Source: Bacteroidota bacterium
GTDB taxonomy: Bacteria > Bacteroidota > Bacteroidia > Bacteroidales > Tenuifilaceae
Length of the DNA stretch: 21,550 bases
Assembly (NCBI GenBank): GCA_023406715.1
Contig: JAEXVC010000182.1
Span: 1-21,550 of the forward strand
Direction: 5' to 3'
The notes under the pieces are model-generated. The model was not told the origin of the DNA. It was given only the letters and a program-made list of their open reading frames with translations, and made no database searches. Position numbers and translations under genes: made by a program. The stretch's first letter is position 1. Every line of letters begins with the position of its first letter. This document shows positions 7,073 through 14,629 of this stretch, piece after piece.

Positions 7073-9127
7073 ATGCAAACAGGAAAAATTAATGTTACTA
7101 CCGAGAACATTTTTCCCATTATCAAGAAATTTCTTTACTCCGACCACGAGATTTTCCTTCGTGAGTTAATATCCAACGCAGTTGATGCAACTCAAAAACT
7201 TAAAACGTTAGCATCGGTTGGTGAGTTTAAGGGCGAAATTGGCGATACCACCATTCGTGTGAAACTCGACTCAAAAACAGGAACCCTAACAATCTCCGAT
7301 AGCGGAATTGGTATGACTGCCGACGAAATTGAGAAATACATAAATCAAATTGCATTCTCAGGCGCTGAGGAATTTTTAGAAAAGTATAAAAATCAGGCAA
7401 ACGGCATTATTGGTCACTTTGGTTTGGGATTCTACTCATCGTTTATGGTAAGCGATAAGGTTGAAATTATCACCCGCTCATGGAAGGACGATGCAAAAGC
7501 GGTAAAATGGTCGTGCAACGGTTCGCCCGATTACAATATTGAGGATATTGAGAAGGAAAACAGAGGAACTGATATTATCCTTTATATAAACGAAGAATCC
7601 AAGGAATTCCTTGAGGATTCCAGAATCGACGGACTTCTTAAAAAGTACTGCCGTTACCTACCCGTTTCAATTGCATTTGGTACCATTAAGGAGTGGAAGG
7701 ATGGCAAAGAGGTTGAAACTGGCAAGGACAAAATTATCAACGACACAAATCCCCTTTGGACACGAAAACCAGTTGATTTGAAGGATGAAGATTACCAAAA
7801 CTTCTACCATGAGTTATATCCTGTTGCCGAAGAACCACTTTTCAACATTCACCTAAATGTTGATTATCCTTTCAACCTAACAGGTGTACTATACTTCCCA
7901 AGGATTAAGACCAACTTTGATATTCAGAAAAACAAAATTCAGCTATACTGCAACCAGGTTTACGTAACCGATTCGGTTGAAGGTATTGTACCTGAGTTCC
8001 TAACACTACTTCACGGGGTTATCGATTCTCCAGACATTCCACTAAACGTATCGCGCAGCTATCTGCAAAGCGATTCAAACGTTAAGAAAATTTCGAGCCA
8101 TATCACCAAGAAAGTAGCCGATAGGCTTCAGGAGATTTTCAAGAACGAACGTGAGCAGTTCGAGAAAAAATGGGACGACCTAAAACTTTTCATCACCTAT
8201 GGTATGATTTCCGATGAGAAGTTCTACGAACGTGCCGAAAAGTTTGCATTACTCAAGAATGTTGATGGCAAATACTTCACCTTTGAGGAGTACGAGAAAC
8301 TTATCAAGGAAAATCAAACCGACAAGAACAAAACCCTTATCTACCTATACACAACCAATAAGGTTGACCAGCACAGCTACATCGAGGAGGCAAAGAGCCG
8401 TGGCTACGATGTGTTGATGATGGATGGCCAGTTGGACCCACACTTAATTAACGCATTGGAATCAAAATTCAAGGATTCGCGTTTTGCCCGCGTTGACTCC
8501 GATGTTATTGAGAAAATCATTGTAAAGGAGGATAGAAAAGAGGTTGCACTTACCTCTGACGAGCAAAACGATTTACGCGCTGTGTTTGAAGGTGCTGTAA
8601 AGAGCGAAGACCATTACTGGATTTCGTTCGAGGATTTGGGCGAGAACGCAAGCCCAGTGGTAATTACACACTCCGAGTTCATGCGTCGTATGAAAGATAT
8701 GGCTGCAATGAGTCCAACAGCTGGAATGTACGGAAATCTTCCAGATAGTCACAATATGGTTGTAAACGTATCGCACCCGCTGGTTAAATCGGTTATTGCA
8801 AGCAAATCGGAATCGTTGGGAAGTAAACTGGATGAACTCGATAAGAACATCAAGCCTTTAAAAGAAAAGGCTGATGAACTTCACAAATCCAGAAAGGATA
8901 AGAAAGACGAGGAAATTCCACAAGCCGACAAGGATGCTCTTGCTGAAACAGAAAAGCAACTCGATAAATTTGAGGACGAACGCAGAAATCTACTCAAAGG
9001 TTTTGGTGGAGACCAAAAACTGGTAAAACAACTTATCGACCTTGCTCTACTTGCCAACAATATGCTAAAAGGTGAAGACCTAAGCAGATTTGTAAAACGT
9101 AGTCTGGAACTAATTAAACCAGAATAA
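7073..9127 (+). CDS. htpG: Molecular chaperone HtpG (Hsp90 family)
   Basis: A 684-residue ATP-dependent chaperone acting as a cytoplasmic homodimer. The N-terminal GHKL ATPase has Arg30-Glu31 (Glu31 the expected general base), Asn35 and Asp38-Ala39 of the NAVDA helix, Asp76 with Gly78 and Gly80 in SDSGIGMT, and GHFGLGF at 114-120. The middle domain runs to about 500. The C-terminal dimerisation domain carries a strongly charged, helix-forming insert at about 586-637, rich in Lys, Glu and Asp, which explains why the protein is about 60 residues longer than the E. coli one; from memory this length is normal for Bacteroidota. There is no eukaryotic MEEVD tail. The gene is a single unit ended by the terminator at 9156-9186. 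Confidence 0.98.
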   Translation: MQTGKINVTTENIFPIIKKFLYSDHEIFLRELISNAVDATQKLKTLASVGEFKGEIGDTTIRVKLDSKTGTLTISDSGIGMTADEIEKYINQIAFSGAEEFLEKYKNQANGIIGHFGLGFYSSFMVSDKVEIITRSWKDDAKAVKWSCNGSPDYNIEDIEKENRGTDIILYINEESKEFLEDSRIDGLLKKYCRYLPVSIAFGTIKEWKDGKEVETGKDKIINDTNPLWTRKPVDLKDEDYQNFYHELYPVAEEPLFNIHLNVDYPFNLTGVLYFPRIKTNFDIQKNKIQLYCNQVYVTDSVEGIVPEFLTLLHGVIDSPDIPLNVSRSYLQSDSNVKKISSHITKKVADRLQEIFKNEREQFEKKWDDLKLFITYGMISDEKFYERAEKFALLKNVDGKYFTFEEYEKLIKENQTDKNKTLIYLYTTNKVDQHSYIEEAKSRGYDVLMMDGQLDPHLINALESKFKDSRFARVDSDVIEKIIVKEDRKEVALTSDEQNDLRAVFEGAVKSEDHYWISFEDLGENASPVVITHSEFMRRMKDMAAMSPTAGMYGNLPDSHNMVVNVSHPLVKSVIASKSESLGSKLDELDKNIKPLKEKADELHKSRKDKKDEEIPQADKDALAETEKQLDKFEDERRNLLKGFGGDQKLVKQLIDLALLANNMLKGEDLSRFVKRSLELIKPE

Positions 9128-9155
9128 TGCCATAACCGAAAGGTTACTTATTGAG

Positions 9156-9186
9156 AAACGACCCCGAATTGGGGTCGTTTTTGTTT
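9156..9186 (+). terminator. Rho-independent terminator after htpG
   Basis: A perfect 10-bp stem (AAACGACCCC at 9156-9165, GGGGTCGTTT at 9171-9180) with a 5-base loop and a T-rich tail to 9186. It lies across the TTG at 9151 that opens the longest reading frame of the next gene, which argues against that start. Confidence 0.92.
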
Positions 9187-9249
9187 ACTCTCGAGTTTGG
9201 AATTGTGTTTAATTCTAACGAAGTTTGTTGCTTTCTGAAATACCCTGTT

Positions 9250-10239
9250 ATGGAATACAACGCAAATCCCAATAGATACGACAATATGCTTTACCGCCGA
9301 TGCGGTAAAAGCGGACTTCAACTTCCTGCACTATCGCTAGGTCTTTGGCATAATTTCGGAGGAGTTGATGATTTTAAGAATGGCAGAGCAATTGTCCGTA
9401 AAGCATTTGATGCAGGAATAACTCATTTTGATTTGGCCAACAACTATGGGCCACCTCCTGGGTCGGCCGAAGAAACTTTTGGAGAGATTCTGAGAAAAGA
9501 CCTTCGCCCCTATCGCGATGAAATTATAATATCGACCAAAGCAGGTTACAATATGTGGCCAGGCCCTTACGGCGAGTGGGGCTCAAAAAAATATTTGGTA
9601 ACAAGCCTTGACCAAAGCCTCAAACGAATGGGATTAGATTACGTGGATATCTTCTACTCGCATCGTCCCGACCCAAACACACCAATTGAGGAAACGATGG
9701 GAACTTTGGATTTAATGGTTCGTCAGGGAAAAGCACTATATGTTGGAATATCAAACTACTCGGCAGAGCAAAGTGAAATTGCCATTAAAACGCTGAAACA
9801 ACTAGGAACGCCTTGCCTGATTCATCAGGCAAAATACTCTATGCTCGACAGGTGGGTTGAGAATGGATTGCTTAATGTTTTGGACAATAATGGTGTTGGT
9901 TGTATTGCCTTTTCGCCATTGGCGCAAGGACTTTTAACTAACCGATATTTAAATGGAATACCTGAAGATTCAAGAGCAGCAAAAGAACACGGGTTCCTCA
10001 AAGCAGACCAAATAACCAATGAACTTCTAAGCAAAATAACCCAACTTAATTCAATTGCTTTAAACAGGAACCAGACATTGGCCCAAATGGCCATTGCATG
10101 GTTGCTAAAAAGACCTCAACTCACATCGGTTCTTATTGGTGTTAGCAAGGAATCGCAACTGAACGATTGTCTGCTTTCACTAAAAAACACTCATTTTACA
10201 AACGATGAACTAAAAAGAATTGAAGAAATTCTTCAATAA
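9250..10239 (+). CDS. yghZ: YghZ-type aldo/keto reductase
   Basis: A 329-residue NADPH-dependent aldo/keto reductase. It matches E. coli YghZ (L-glyceraldehyde 3-phosphate reductase) along nearly its whole length from memory, including the start region NPNRYDNMLYRRCGKSGL, LSLGLWHNFG, ANNYGPPPGSAEE and STKAGYNMWPGPYG. The catalytic tetrad is Asp61, Tyr66, Lys97 and His138 (in FYSHR), counted from the ATG at 9250. The frame is open back to a TTG at 9151, but that start lies at the htpG terminator and adds 33 residues without similarity, so the ATG is chosen. A likely role is detoxifying reactive aldehydes such as methylglyoxal or L-glyceraldehyde 3-phosphate. No clear terminator follows, and I could not find a convincing promoter in the 63 bases between the htpG terminator and this start. 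Confidence 0.93.
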   Translation: MEYNANPNRYDNMLYRRCGKSGLQLPALSLGLWHNFGGVDDFKNGRAIVRKAFDAGITHFDLANNYGPPPGSAEETFGEILRKDLRPYRDEIIISTKAGYNMWPGPYGEWGSKKYLVTSLDQSLKRMGLDYVDIFYSHRPDPNTPIEETMGTLDLMVRQGKALYVGISNYSAEQSEIAIKTLKQLGTPCLIHQAKYSMLDRWVENGLLNVLDNNGVGCIAFSPLAQGLLTNRYLNGIPEDSRAAKEHGFLKADQITNELLSKITQLNSIALNRNQTLAQMAIAWLLKRPQLTSVLIGVSKESQLNDCLLSLKNTHFTNDELKRIEEILQ

Positions 10240-10317
10240 AAAAAGAAAGAACTAGCCTTGATTCTGCATCATTTCAATATTTGATGTTTGAATCATTATT
10301 AAACTTACTCAAAATAG

Positions 10318-10347
10318 TTTAGTCTGATAAAGAGATTATTACCTTTG
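10318..10347 (+). promoter_or_regulatory. Promoter and long leader of the TonB-dependent receptor gene
   Basis: TACCTTTG at 10340-10347 is a full match to TAnnTTTG; a weak TTTA at 10318-10321 is 18 bases upstream. The start codon is at 10485, so the leader would be about 130 bases, much longer than elsewhere in this window. TAAACT (10300-10305) and AGTTTA (10316-10321) form a perfect 6-bp dyad over the -33 region, and TGTCTG/CAGACA (10369-10374, 10395-10400) form one in the leader. I see no known riboswitch. The remainder of the 245-base gap (10240-10484) holds nothing else recognisable. Confidence 0.5.
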
Positions 10348-10484
10348 CAGTCGGATTAATTTAATTAATGTCTGAAATAAAACAATAATATAAACAGACA
10401 AATTGATCTACCCACACTTATCAATATTAAAGGCTTCTAGTTAATGTATGTTCAAAAAAATAAATCTTTAAAATATTTAAATCA

Positions 10485-12887
10485 ATGAAAGTATTCTTAA
10501 ACATCCTTCTTCTTTTTTGTTTTAGCCAAATTAGTGCCCAAACAATAATTATAAAAGATAAAGAAACTTCAAATCCTATTGAATTTGCAACTATTGTTTG
10601 CAGTATTACCAACACACAAGCCATAACCAATTCTTCAGGCCAAGCGGATATATCCGAATTCAAAAATTCGGAATGGATGGAAATTAGGATAATTGGTTAC
10701 ATAGTAAAAAGAACTACCTATCAAGAACTTATAACTGATAATTTTGAGATTTCTCTTAGTCCCTCAATATTCTCAATTGACCAAGTTGTTGTATCGGCCA
10801 ACAGATGGGGACAAGCAAAAAGAGATGTTCCGGTAAAAATTACTACAACTAGACAAGCACAAATAGCATTCAACAACCCTCAAACAACTGCTGATTTGCT
10901 TGGTGCAACTGGCGATGTTTTTATCCAGAAAAGTCAGCAAGGTGGTGGTAGTCCAATGATTAGGGGTTTTGCCACCAATCGGTTACTTATAGTAGTTGAT
11001 GGTGTTCGAATGAACAATGCCATTTTCCGTAGCGGAAACCTGCAAAACGTTATTTCGCTCGATGCTTTTGCTGTTGAAAAAACTGAAGTTGTTTTCGGGC
11101 CAAGTTCAGTAATCTATGGAAGCGATGCCATTGGTGGAGTTATGAATTTCTATTCACTCTCACCAAAAACATCAACCAATAACAAGTTTGATGTGAACGG
11201 AAACTTTGCATCGCGATATTCATCGGCAAATACTGAAAAAACTGGTCATGTAGATATCAACTTGGGCTGGAAAAAATGGGCATCGCTTACAAGTTTTACC
11301 TACACCAGTTATGGCGATGTTACAATGGGCAAAAATGGGCCTGAGGAATATTTGAGAAAAGAATATGTTAAGCGTGAGAATGGAATTGACACTGTTGTAA
11401 AAAATTCAAACTCAAGAATCCAGCAACCAACTGGTTACACACAAATCAACCTAATGCAAAAGATAGCCTACGTTCCTAATAATAACTGGAACATAAACTA
11501 TGGCCTGCACTACTCCACCACATCGAACTACGACCGATACGACCGTTTGATTGCCTACAAAAATGGATTACCCCGTAGCGCAGAGTGGTACTATGGCCCA
11601 CAGGTTTGGCTTATGAACAATGTCAACATTGAGAATACAGCAAGCAATACCCTTTACGATAAACTTACTGTAAATGCAGCGCATCAGTTATTCGAGGAAA
11701 GCCGAAACGATAGAAATTTTAAAGGGAGCACATTAAAGAGTAGGGTTGAAAATGTTCAAGCGCTTAACCTCAATCTCGATTTTAAAAAATCGATACAAGA
11801 AAAACAGACAATCTTTTATGGCCTAGAAGTTCTGTTCAATGATATTAAATCAACTGGAACCGATAAAAATATTACTACAGGAGTGAAAGTTGACGGACCT
11901 TCGCGTTATCCAAAATCGGAATGGTACTCCTATGCCGCTTACGTTACATACCACACAAAACTAGGCGAAAAGTTAGGTTTTCAAATTGGAACACGCTATA
12001 ACCAGTATGTGTTAAATGCTCGATTCGATAATACTTTTTACCCATTCCCTTACTCAAAAGCCAATATAAACAAAGGTGCGCTTACAGGTTCTGCCGGATT
12101 AATTTACACACCATCAAATAGTTGGAAGTTGAATGCAAATCTATCCACAGGATTTCGCTCTCCTAATGTAGATGATTTAGGCAAAGTATTCGATTCTTCG
12201 CCTGGAACTGTTATAGTACCAAACCCAGACCTAGATGCTGAATATGCTTACAATGCTGAAGTTGGTGTCACAAAAACTTTAGGTGATTACTTCGAAATAG
12301 ATGTGAATGCATTCTATACCCTTCTTAATAATGCAATGGTAAAACGCAACGACCTATTCAACGGACAAGATAGTATTATGTACGATGGTGAACTAAGCCA
12401 AGTTCAATCTATTCAAAATGCTGCTTACGCCAGAGTATGGGGAATTCAAGCCGATTTTGAGTTGATGTTAACCAAGCAACTGATGCTTTCGTCCAGATTT
12501 AACTATCAGAAAGGAACGGAGGAAATTGACAACGGTACCACAAGTCCTCTTCGCCACGCAACTCCTTGGTTTGGAGTTACAAAACTCACCTATTTTGGCA
12601 AAAAAATTAAGATGGAACTATTTGCTAACTTTAGCGGAGAGGTTTCATATGCAAATCTGGCTGAAGAAGAGCGAGGCAAACCCTACATCTATGCAATTGA
12701 TTCAAACGGAAAACCTTACTCTCCAAGTTGGTACACCCTAAATTTCAGGTCGCAATACCAAATCAACAAAACATTAGCAATTTCGGGTGATGTTGAGAAT
12801 ATCACCAATCAACGCTATCGTCCATACTCATCTGGAATTGTTGCACCGGGGTTGAACTTTATTGTTGCTGTAAGAGCGAGGTTTTAG
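10485..12887 (+). CDS. TonB-dependent outer-membrane receptor, heme/hemoglobin-receptor-like
   Basis: An 800-residue outer-membrane importer. In order: a signal peptide (1-19, cleaved after ISAQ or just before), a carboxypeptidase-regulatory-like beta domain (about 20-92), a possible TonB box (DQVVVSAN, 99-106), a plug domain (about 113-225, with IRGFATNRLLIVVDGVRMN and VFGPSSVIYGSDAIGGVMNF), and a beta-barrel ending in aromatic Phe800. The plug wording resembles HmuR-type heme receptors, and FRSPN (557-561) with NPDL (580-583) resemble their FRAP and NPNL boxes. However, no His lies between those boxes, where heme receptors usually have one, so heme is a guess. No SusD partner follows, so it is not a SusC glycan system. 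Energy would come from TonB-ExbBD, which are not in the window. Confidence 0.92.
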   Translation: MKVFLNILLLFCFSQISAQTIIIKDKETSNPIEFATIVCSITNTQAITNSSGQADISEFKNSEWMEIRIIGYIVKRTTYQELITDNFEISLSPSIFSIDQVVVSANRWGQAKRDVPVKITTTRQAQIAFNNPQTTADLLGATGDVFIQKSQQGGGSPMIRGFATNRLLIVVDGVRMNNAIFRSGNLQNVISLDAFAVEKTEVVFGPSSVIYGSDAIGGVMNFYSLSPKTSTNNKFDVNGNFASRYSSANTEKTGHVDINLGWKKWASLTSFTYTSYGDVTMGKNGPEEYLRKEYVKRENGIDTVVKNSNSRIQQPTGYTQINLMQKIAYVPNNNWNINYGLHYSTTSNYDRYDRLIAYKNGLPRSAEWYYGPQVWLMNNVNIENTASNTLYDKLTVNAAHQLFEESRNDRNFKGSTLKSRVENVQALNLNLDFKKSIQEKQTIFYGLEVLFNDIKSTGTDKNITTGVKVDGPSRYPKSEWYSYAAYVTYHTKLGEKLGFQIGTRYNQYVLNARFDNTFYPFPYSKANINKGALTGSAGLIYTPSNSWKLNANLSTGFRSPNVDDLGKVFDSSPGTVIVPNPDLDAEYAYNAEVGVTKTLGDYFEIDVNAFYTLLNNAMVKRNDLFNGQDSIMYDGELSQVQSIQNAAYARVWGIQADFELMLTKQLMLSSRFNYQKGTEEIDNGTTSPLRHATPWFGVTKLTYFGKKIKMELFANFSGEVSYANLAEEERGKPYIYAIDSNGKPYSPSWYTLNFRSQYQINKTLAISGDVENITNQRYRPYSSGIVAPGLNFIVAVRARF

Positions 12888-12916
12888 AAAATTTTAAATT
12901 CATAAATTTCAAAAAG

Positions 12917-12948
12917 TTGCGCTTTAACGTAAACTCTTACTATTTTTG
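12917..12948 (+). promoter_or_regulatory. Promoter before the pRiA4b ORF-3-like gene
   Basis: TTG at 12917-12919, a 21-base spacer and TATTTTTG at 12941-12948, a full match to TAnnTTTG. The start codon is 17 bases downstream at 12966, leaving a very short leader. It probably also serves miaA, since no other clear promoter lies before that gene. Confidence 0.55.
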
Positions 12949-12965
12949 CAGAAACAAATTCAGGT

Positions 12966-13493
12966 ATGATTTACAAATTCAGAATGATTTCGGCGGATGA
13001 TAAAGCGTTCCTCCGTGATTATGAGGTTGATTCAAATCAAACATTTCTTACATTCCACAATGCCATTCAGGATAACTTGGGTTTTGACCCAACCCAACTG
13101 GCATCGTTCTTCCTTGCCGATGAGCACTGGAATAAAGGAATGGAACTCACCCTGCTTGATATGCAGAATGAGGGTGATATGGCTGCAATCCCAATGGAAT
13201 CGGTTAAGATTTGTGAGTTAATTAAGGATAGAAAGGAGCGCCTGCTTTACGTTTACGATATTTTTACCGACAATAGCCTATTTATTGAGTTACTCGATAT
13301 TCTTGAGCCAGCAAAAGGTGTAAAGTATCCTATTTGCTCCGCATCGGTTGGTGAGCCTCCGGTTCAACTTGCCGACGATTCTGTGGCAATGCCTGCAGAC
13401 GATTTTGAGGAGGAAAATGAGATTGATGATATCTTTGGCGAATTCGATCCCGATGAGTTTGGTGCTGAAGGATTTGATGGTGGTGATGAATAA
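12966..13493 (+). CDS. Plasmid pRiA4b ORF-3-like family protein
   Basis: A 175-residue acidic protein. The order of segments fits the pRiA4b ORF-3-like family (also called the IS1096 passenger TnpR family): an N-terminal beta strand (MIYKFRMI), an FLTFHNAIQDNLGFD helix, FFLADEHW, then LLYVYDIFTDNSLFIELL and a KYPIC segment at about 120-124. The second half of the family's usual Cys/Pro-rich signature is weak here (SASVGEPPVQ). The last 35 residues (about 141-175) are almost all Asp, Glu, Gly and Phe, a disordered acidic tail. The biochemical function of the family is unknown to me, and despite its name nothing here looks like a transposon. It lies upstream of miaA, 85 bases apart, and the two may be co-transcribed. 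Confidence 0.75.
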   Translation: MIYKFRMISADDKAFLRDYEVDSNQTFLTFHNAIQDNLGFDPTQLASFFLADEHWNKGMELTLLDMQNEGDMAAIPMESVKICELIKDRKERLLYVYDIFTDNSLFIELLDILEPAKGVKYPICSASVGEPPVQLADDSVAMPADDFEEENEIDDIFGEFDPDEFGAEGFDGGDE

Positions 13494-13499
13494 TCAATA

Positions 13500-13600
13500 T
13501 AGATATTAGAAATCAGACAATAGACACCAGACAAAAAATGTCTGAGTTTGAAATCTTGTATCTAAAATCTGAAATCTTGTGTCTGAAAATCTAATATCTA
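13500..13600. repeat. Inverted pair of 7-base repeat arrays before and inside the miaA start
   Basis: The left arm, 13500-13534, reads in perfect 7-base phase as five units of pattern YAGANAN (TAGATAT, TAGAAAT, CAGACAA, TAGACAC, CAGACAA). The right arm, about 13539-13600, holds the same units on the other strand (TATCTA, ATCTGAA, TGTCTGA). The outermost 11 bases (13500-13510 and 13590-13600) are perfect inverted copies, TCAGACA (13513-13519) matches TGTCTGA (13580-13586), and CAGACA/TGTCTG (13528-13533, 13539-13544) close the centre. The right arm also has the direct repeat TGAAATCTTGT at 13549-13559 and 13570-13580. It overlaps the first codons of miaA. Confidence 0.85.
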
Positions 13601-14502
13601 ACAATTACTTAATAGTACTTCTTGGCCCCACTGGTGTTGGAAAAACCGAACTCAGCATTTCGCTTTCCAACACGTTCAATGCCCCTATCATTTCATCGGA
13701 TTCAAGGCAGTTTTTTAAGGAGATGAAAATTGGAACAGCAGTTCCTACAGATGACCAATTAAATTCGACCACACATCACTTTATTGGGCACAAGTCAGTT
13801 ACTGAGCGCTATAGTTGCGGAATGTTTGAGATTGATGCCCTTAATCTACTAAACGATATATACAAAACTCACAACGCTGCAATGCTAGTTGGTGGCTCTG
13901 GATTATACATTGATGCACTTTGTAATGGCATTGACGATTTCCCAACTCCCGATGCAGAGCTCCGCCAATCGCTGCTTGAACAACTTAAAAACGATGGAAT
14001 TGAAAGCCTACGTGCTCAACTAAAGCTGTTAGATCCAGAATACTACAACTCCGTTGACCTAAAAAATCCTCAACGGGTTTTAAAAGGACTCGAAGTGTGC
14101 CTGCAAACAGGAAAAACTTACACATCGTTCCTTACAAATCCGAATAAAAAAAGGCCTTTCCATATAATTAAGATTGGGTTAAATCGCGACAGGGATGAAC
14201 TTTACAACCGAATCAACCTAAGGGTTGATGAGATGATTCAGCAAGGCTTGCTCGATGAGGCAAAACAACTATATCCACTTAAACACCTCAACGCATTAAA
14301 CACAGTAGGCTACAGGGAACTTTTCGACTACTTTGACGGAAAACATAACCTCGAAACAGCCATTGAACTTATAAAACGCAACTCGCGCCGATACGCCAAG
14401 CGCCAACTAACATGGTGGGCAAGAGACAATGAAATTAAGTGGTTTCATCCAGAGCAGGAGGATGAGATAGTTTTGTTTCTGAAAGAGAGGATGAAAGAGT
14501 AA
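13579..14502 (+). CDS. miaA: tRNA dimethylallyltransferase MiaA
   Basis: A 307-residue enzyme that transfers the dimethylallyl group of DMAPP to N6 of A37 in tRNAs reading codons that begin with U, the first step to ms2i6A. The P-loop GPTGVGKTE (16-24), the SSDSRQ segment (39-44, with Asp41), THHFIGH, VGGSGLYIDAL, the QRVLKGLEV tRNA-binding segment and the C-terminal NSRRYAKRQLTWW are all present, so it should be active. The start must be the GTG at 13579: the frame has a stop at 13570-13572 and no other ATG, GTG or TTG occurs before the P-loop. That GTG and the first seven codons are part of the inverted repeat array at 13500-13600. The last codons and stop are in a second array at 14491-14551. 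Confidence 0.96.
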   Translation: MSENLISNNYLIVLLGPTGVGKTELSISLSNTFNAPIISSDSRQFFKEMKIGTAVPTDDQLNSTTHHFIGHKSVTERYSCGMFEIDALNLLNDIYKTHNAAMLVGGSGLYIDALCNGIDDFPTPDAELRQSLLEQLKNDGIESLRAQLKLLDPEYYNSVDLKNPQRVLKGLEVCLQTGKTYTSFLTNPNKKRPFHIIKIGLNRDRDELYNRINLRVDEMIQQGLLDEAKQLYPLKHLNALNTVGYRELFDYFDGKHNLETAIELIKRNSRRYAKRQLTWWARDNEIKWFHPEQEDEIVLFLKERMKE

Positions 14503-14551
14503 AAGGAAGTTAGAGGAAATTGTATTCTAACATTCACTCCTTTACCTTCAT
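14491..14551. repeat. Imperfect inverted repeat over the miaA stop codon
   Basis: The purine-rich left arm 14491-14514 and right arm 14526-14551 are imperfect inverted copies with an 11-base loop. The shared blocks, read on the + strand of the left arm, are ATGAA at the outer end, TAAA(A)GGA in the middle and GTTAGA next to the loop (14509-14514 against TCTAAC at 14526-14531). The left arm contains the last three codons and the stop codon of miaA (TAA at 14500-14502). There is no T-tract, so it does not look like a standard terminator. The pyrimidine-rich stretch continues to about 14580. Confidence 0.6.
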
Positions 14552-14598
14552 TCAATTCATTTAACATCGTCACCTTCCTCAAATCAACAACAATTTTA

Positions 14599-14606
14599 TA
14601 CCTTTA
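14599..14606 (+). promoter_or_regulatory. Possible -7 box of the HEPN-CBS gene
   Basis: TACCTTTA lies 23 bases before the ATG at 14630, matching the recurrent pattern of this window except for the last base. I see no clear -33 element in the pyrimidine-rich repeat tail upstream. Confidence 0.4.
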
Positions 14607-14629
14607 AGCCAAGTTTAAATCATACTAAT

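Noticed and set aside
9151..9249. TTG start at 9151 for the aldo/keto reductase
   Set aside because: It lies at the htpG terminator hairpin, and the extra 33 residues have no counterpart in YghZ; the ATG at 9250 begins the conserved region.
10290..10300. AATCATTATT as a Fur box upstream of the TonB receptor gene
   Set aside because: Only one half-site resembles the consensus; the other half has almost no matches.
10348..10484. Riboswitch in the long leader of the TonB receptor gene
   Set aside because: No cobalamin, heme-linked or other known conserved core is visible, only short dyads.
10485..12887. SusC/SusD glycan-uptake system
   Set aside because: The receptor is shorter than a typical SusC, resembles heme receptors in the plug, and no SusD-like lipoprotein follows.
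12966..13493. Transposon or insertion sequence, suggested by the family name of the pRiA4b/IS1096-like protein
   Set aside because: No transposase, terminal inverted repeats or target duplications are present nearby.
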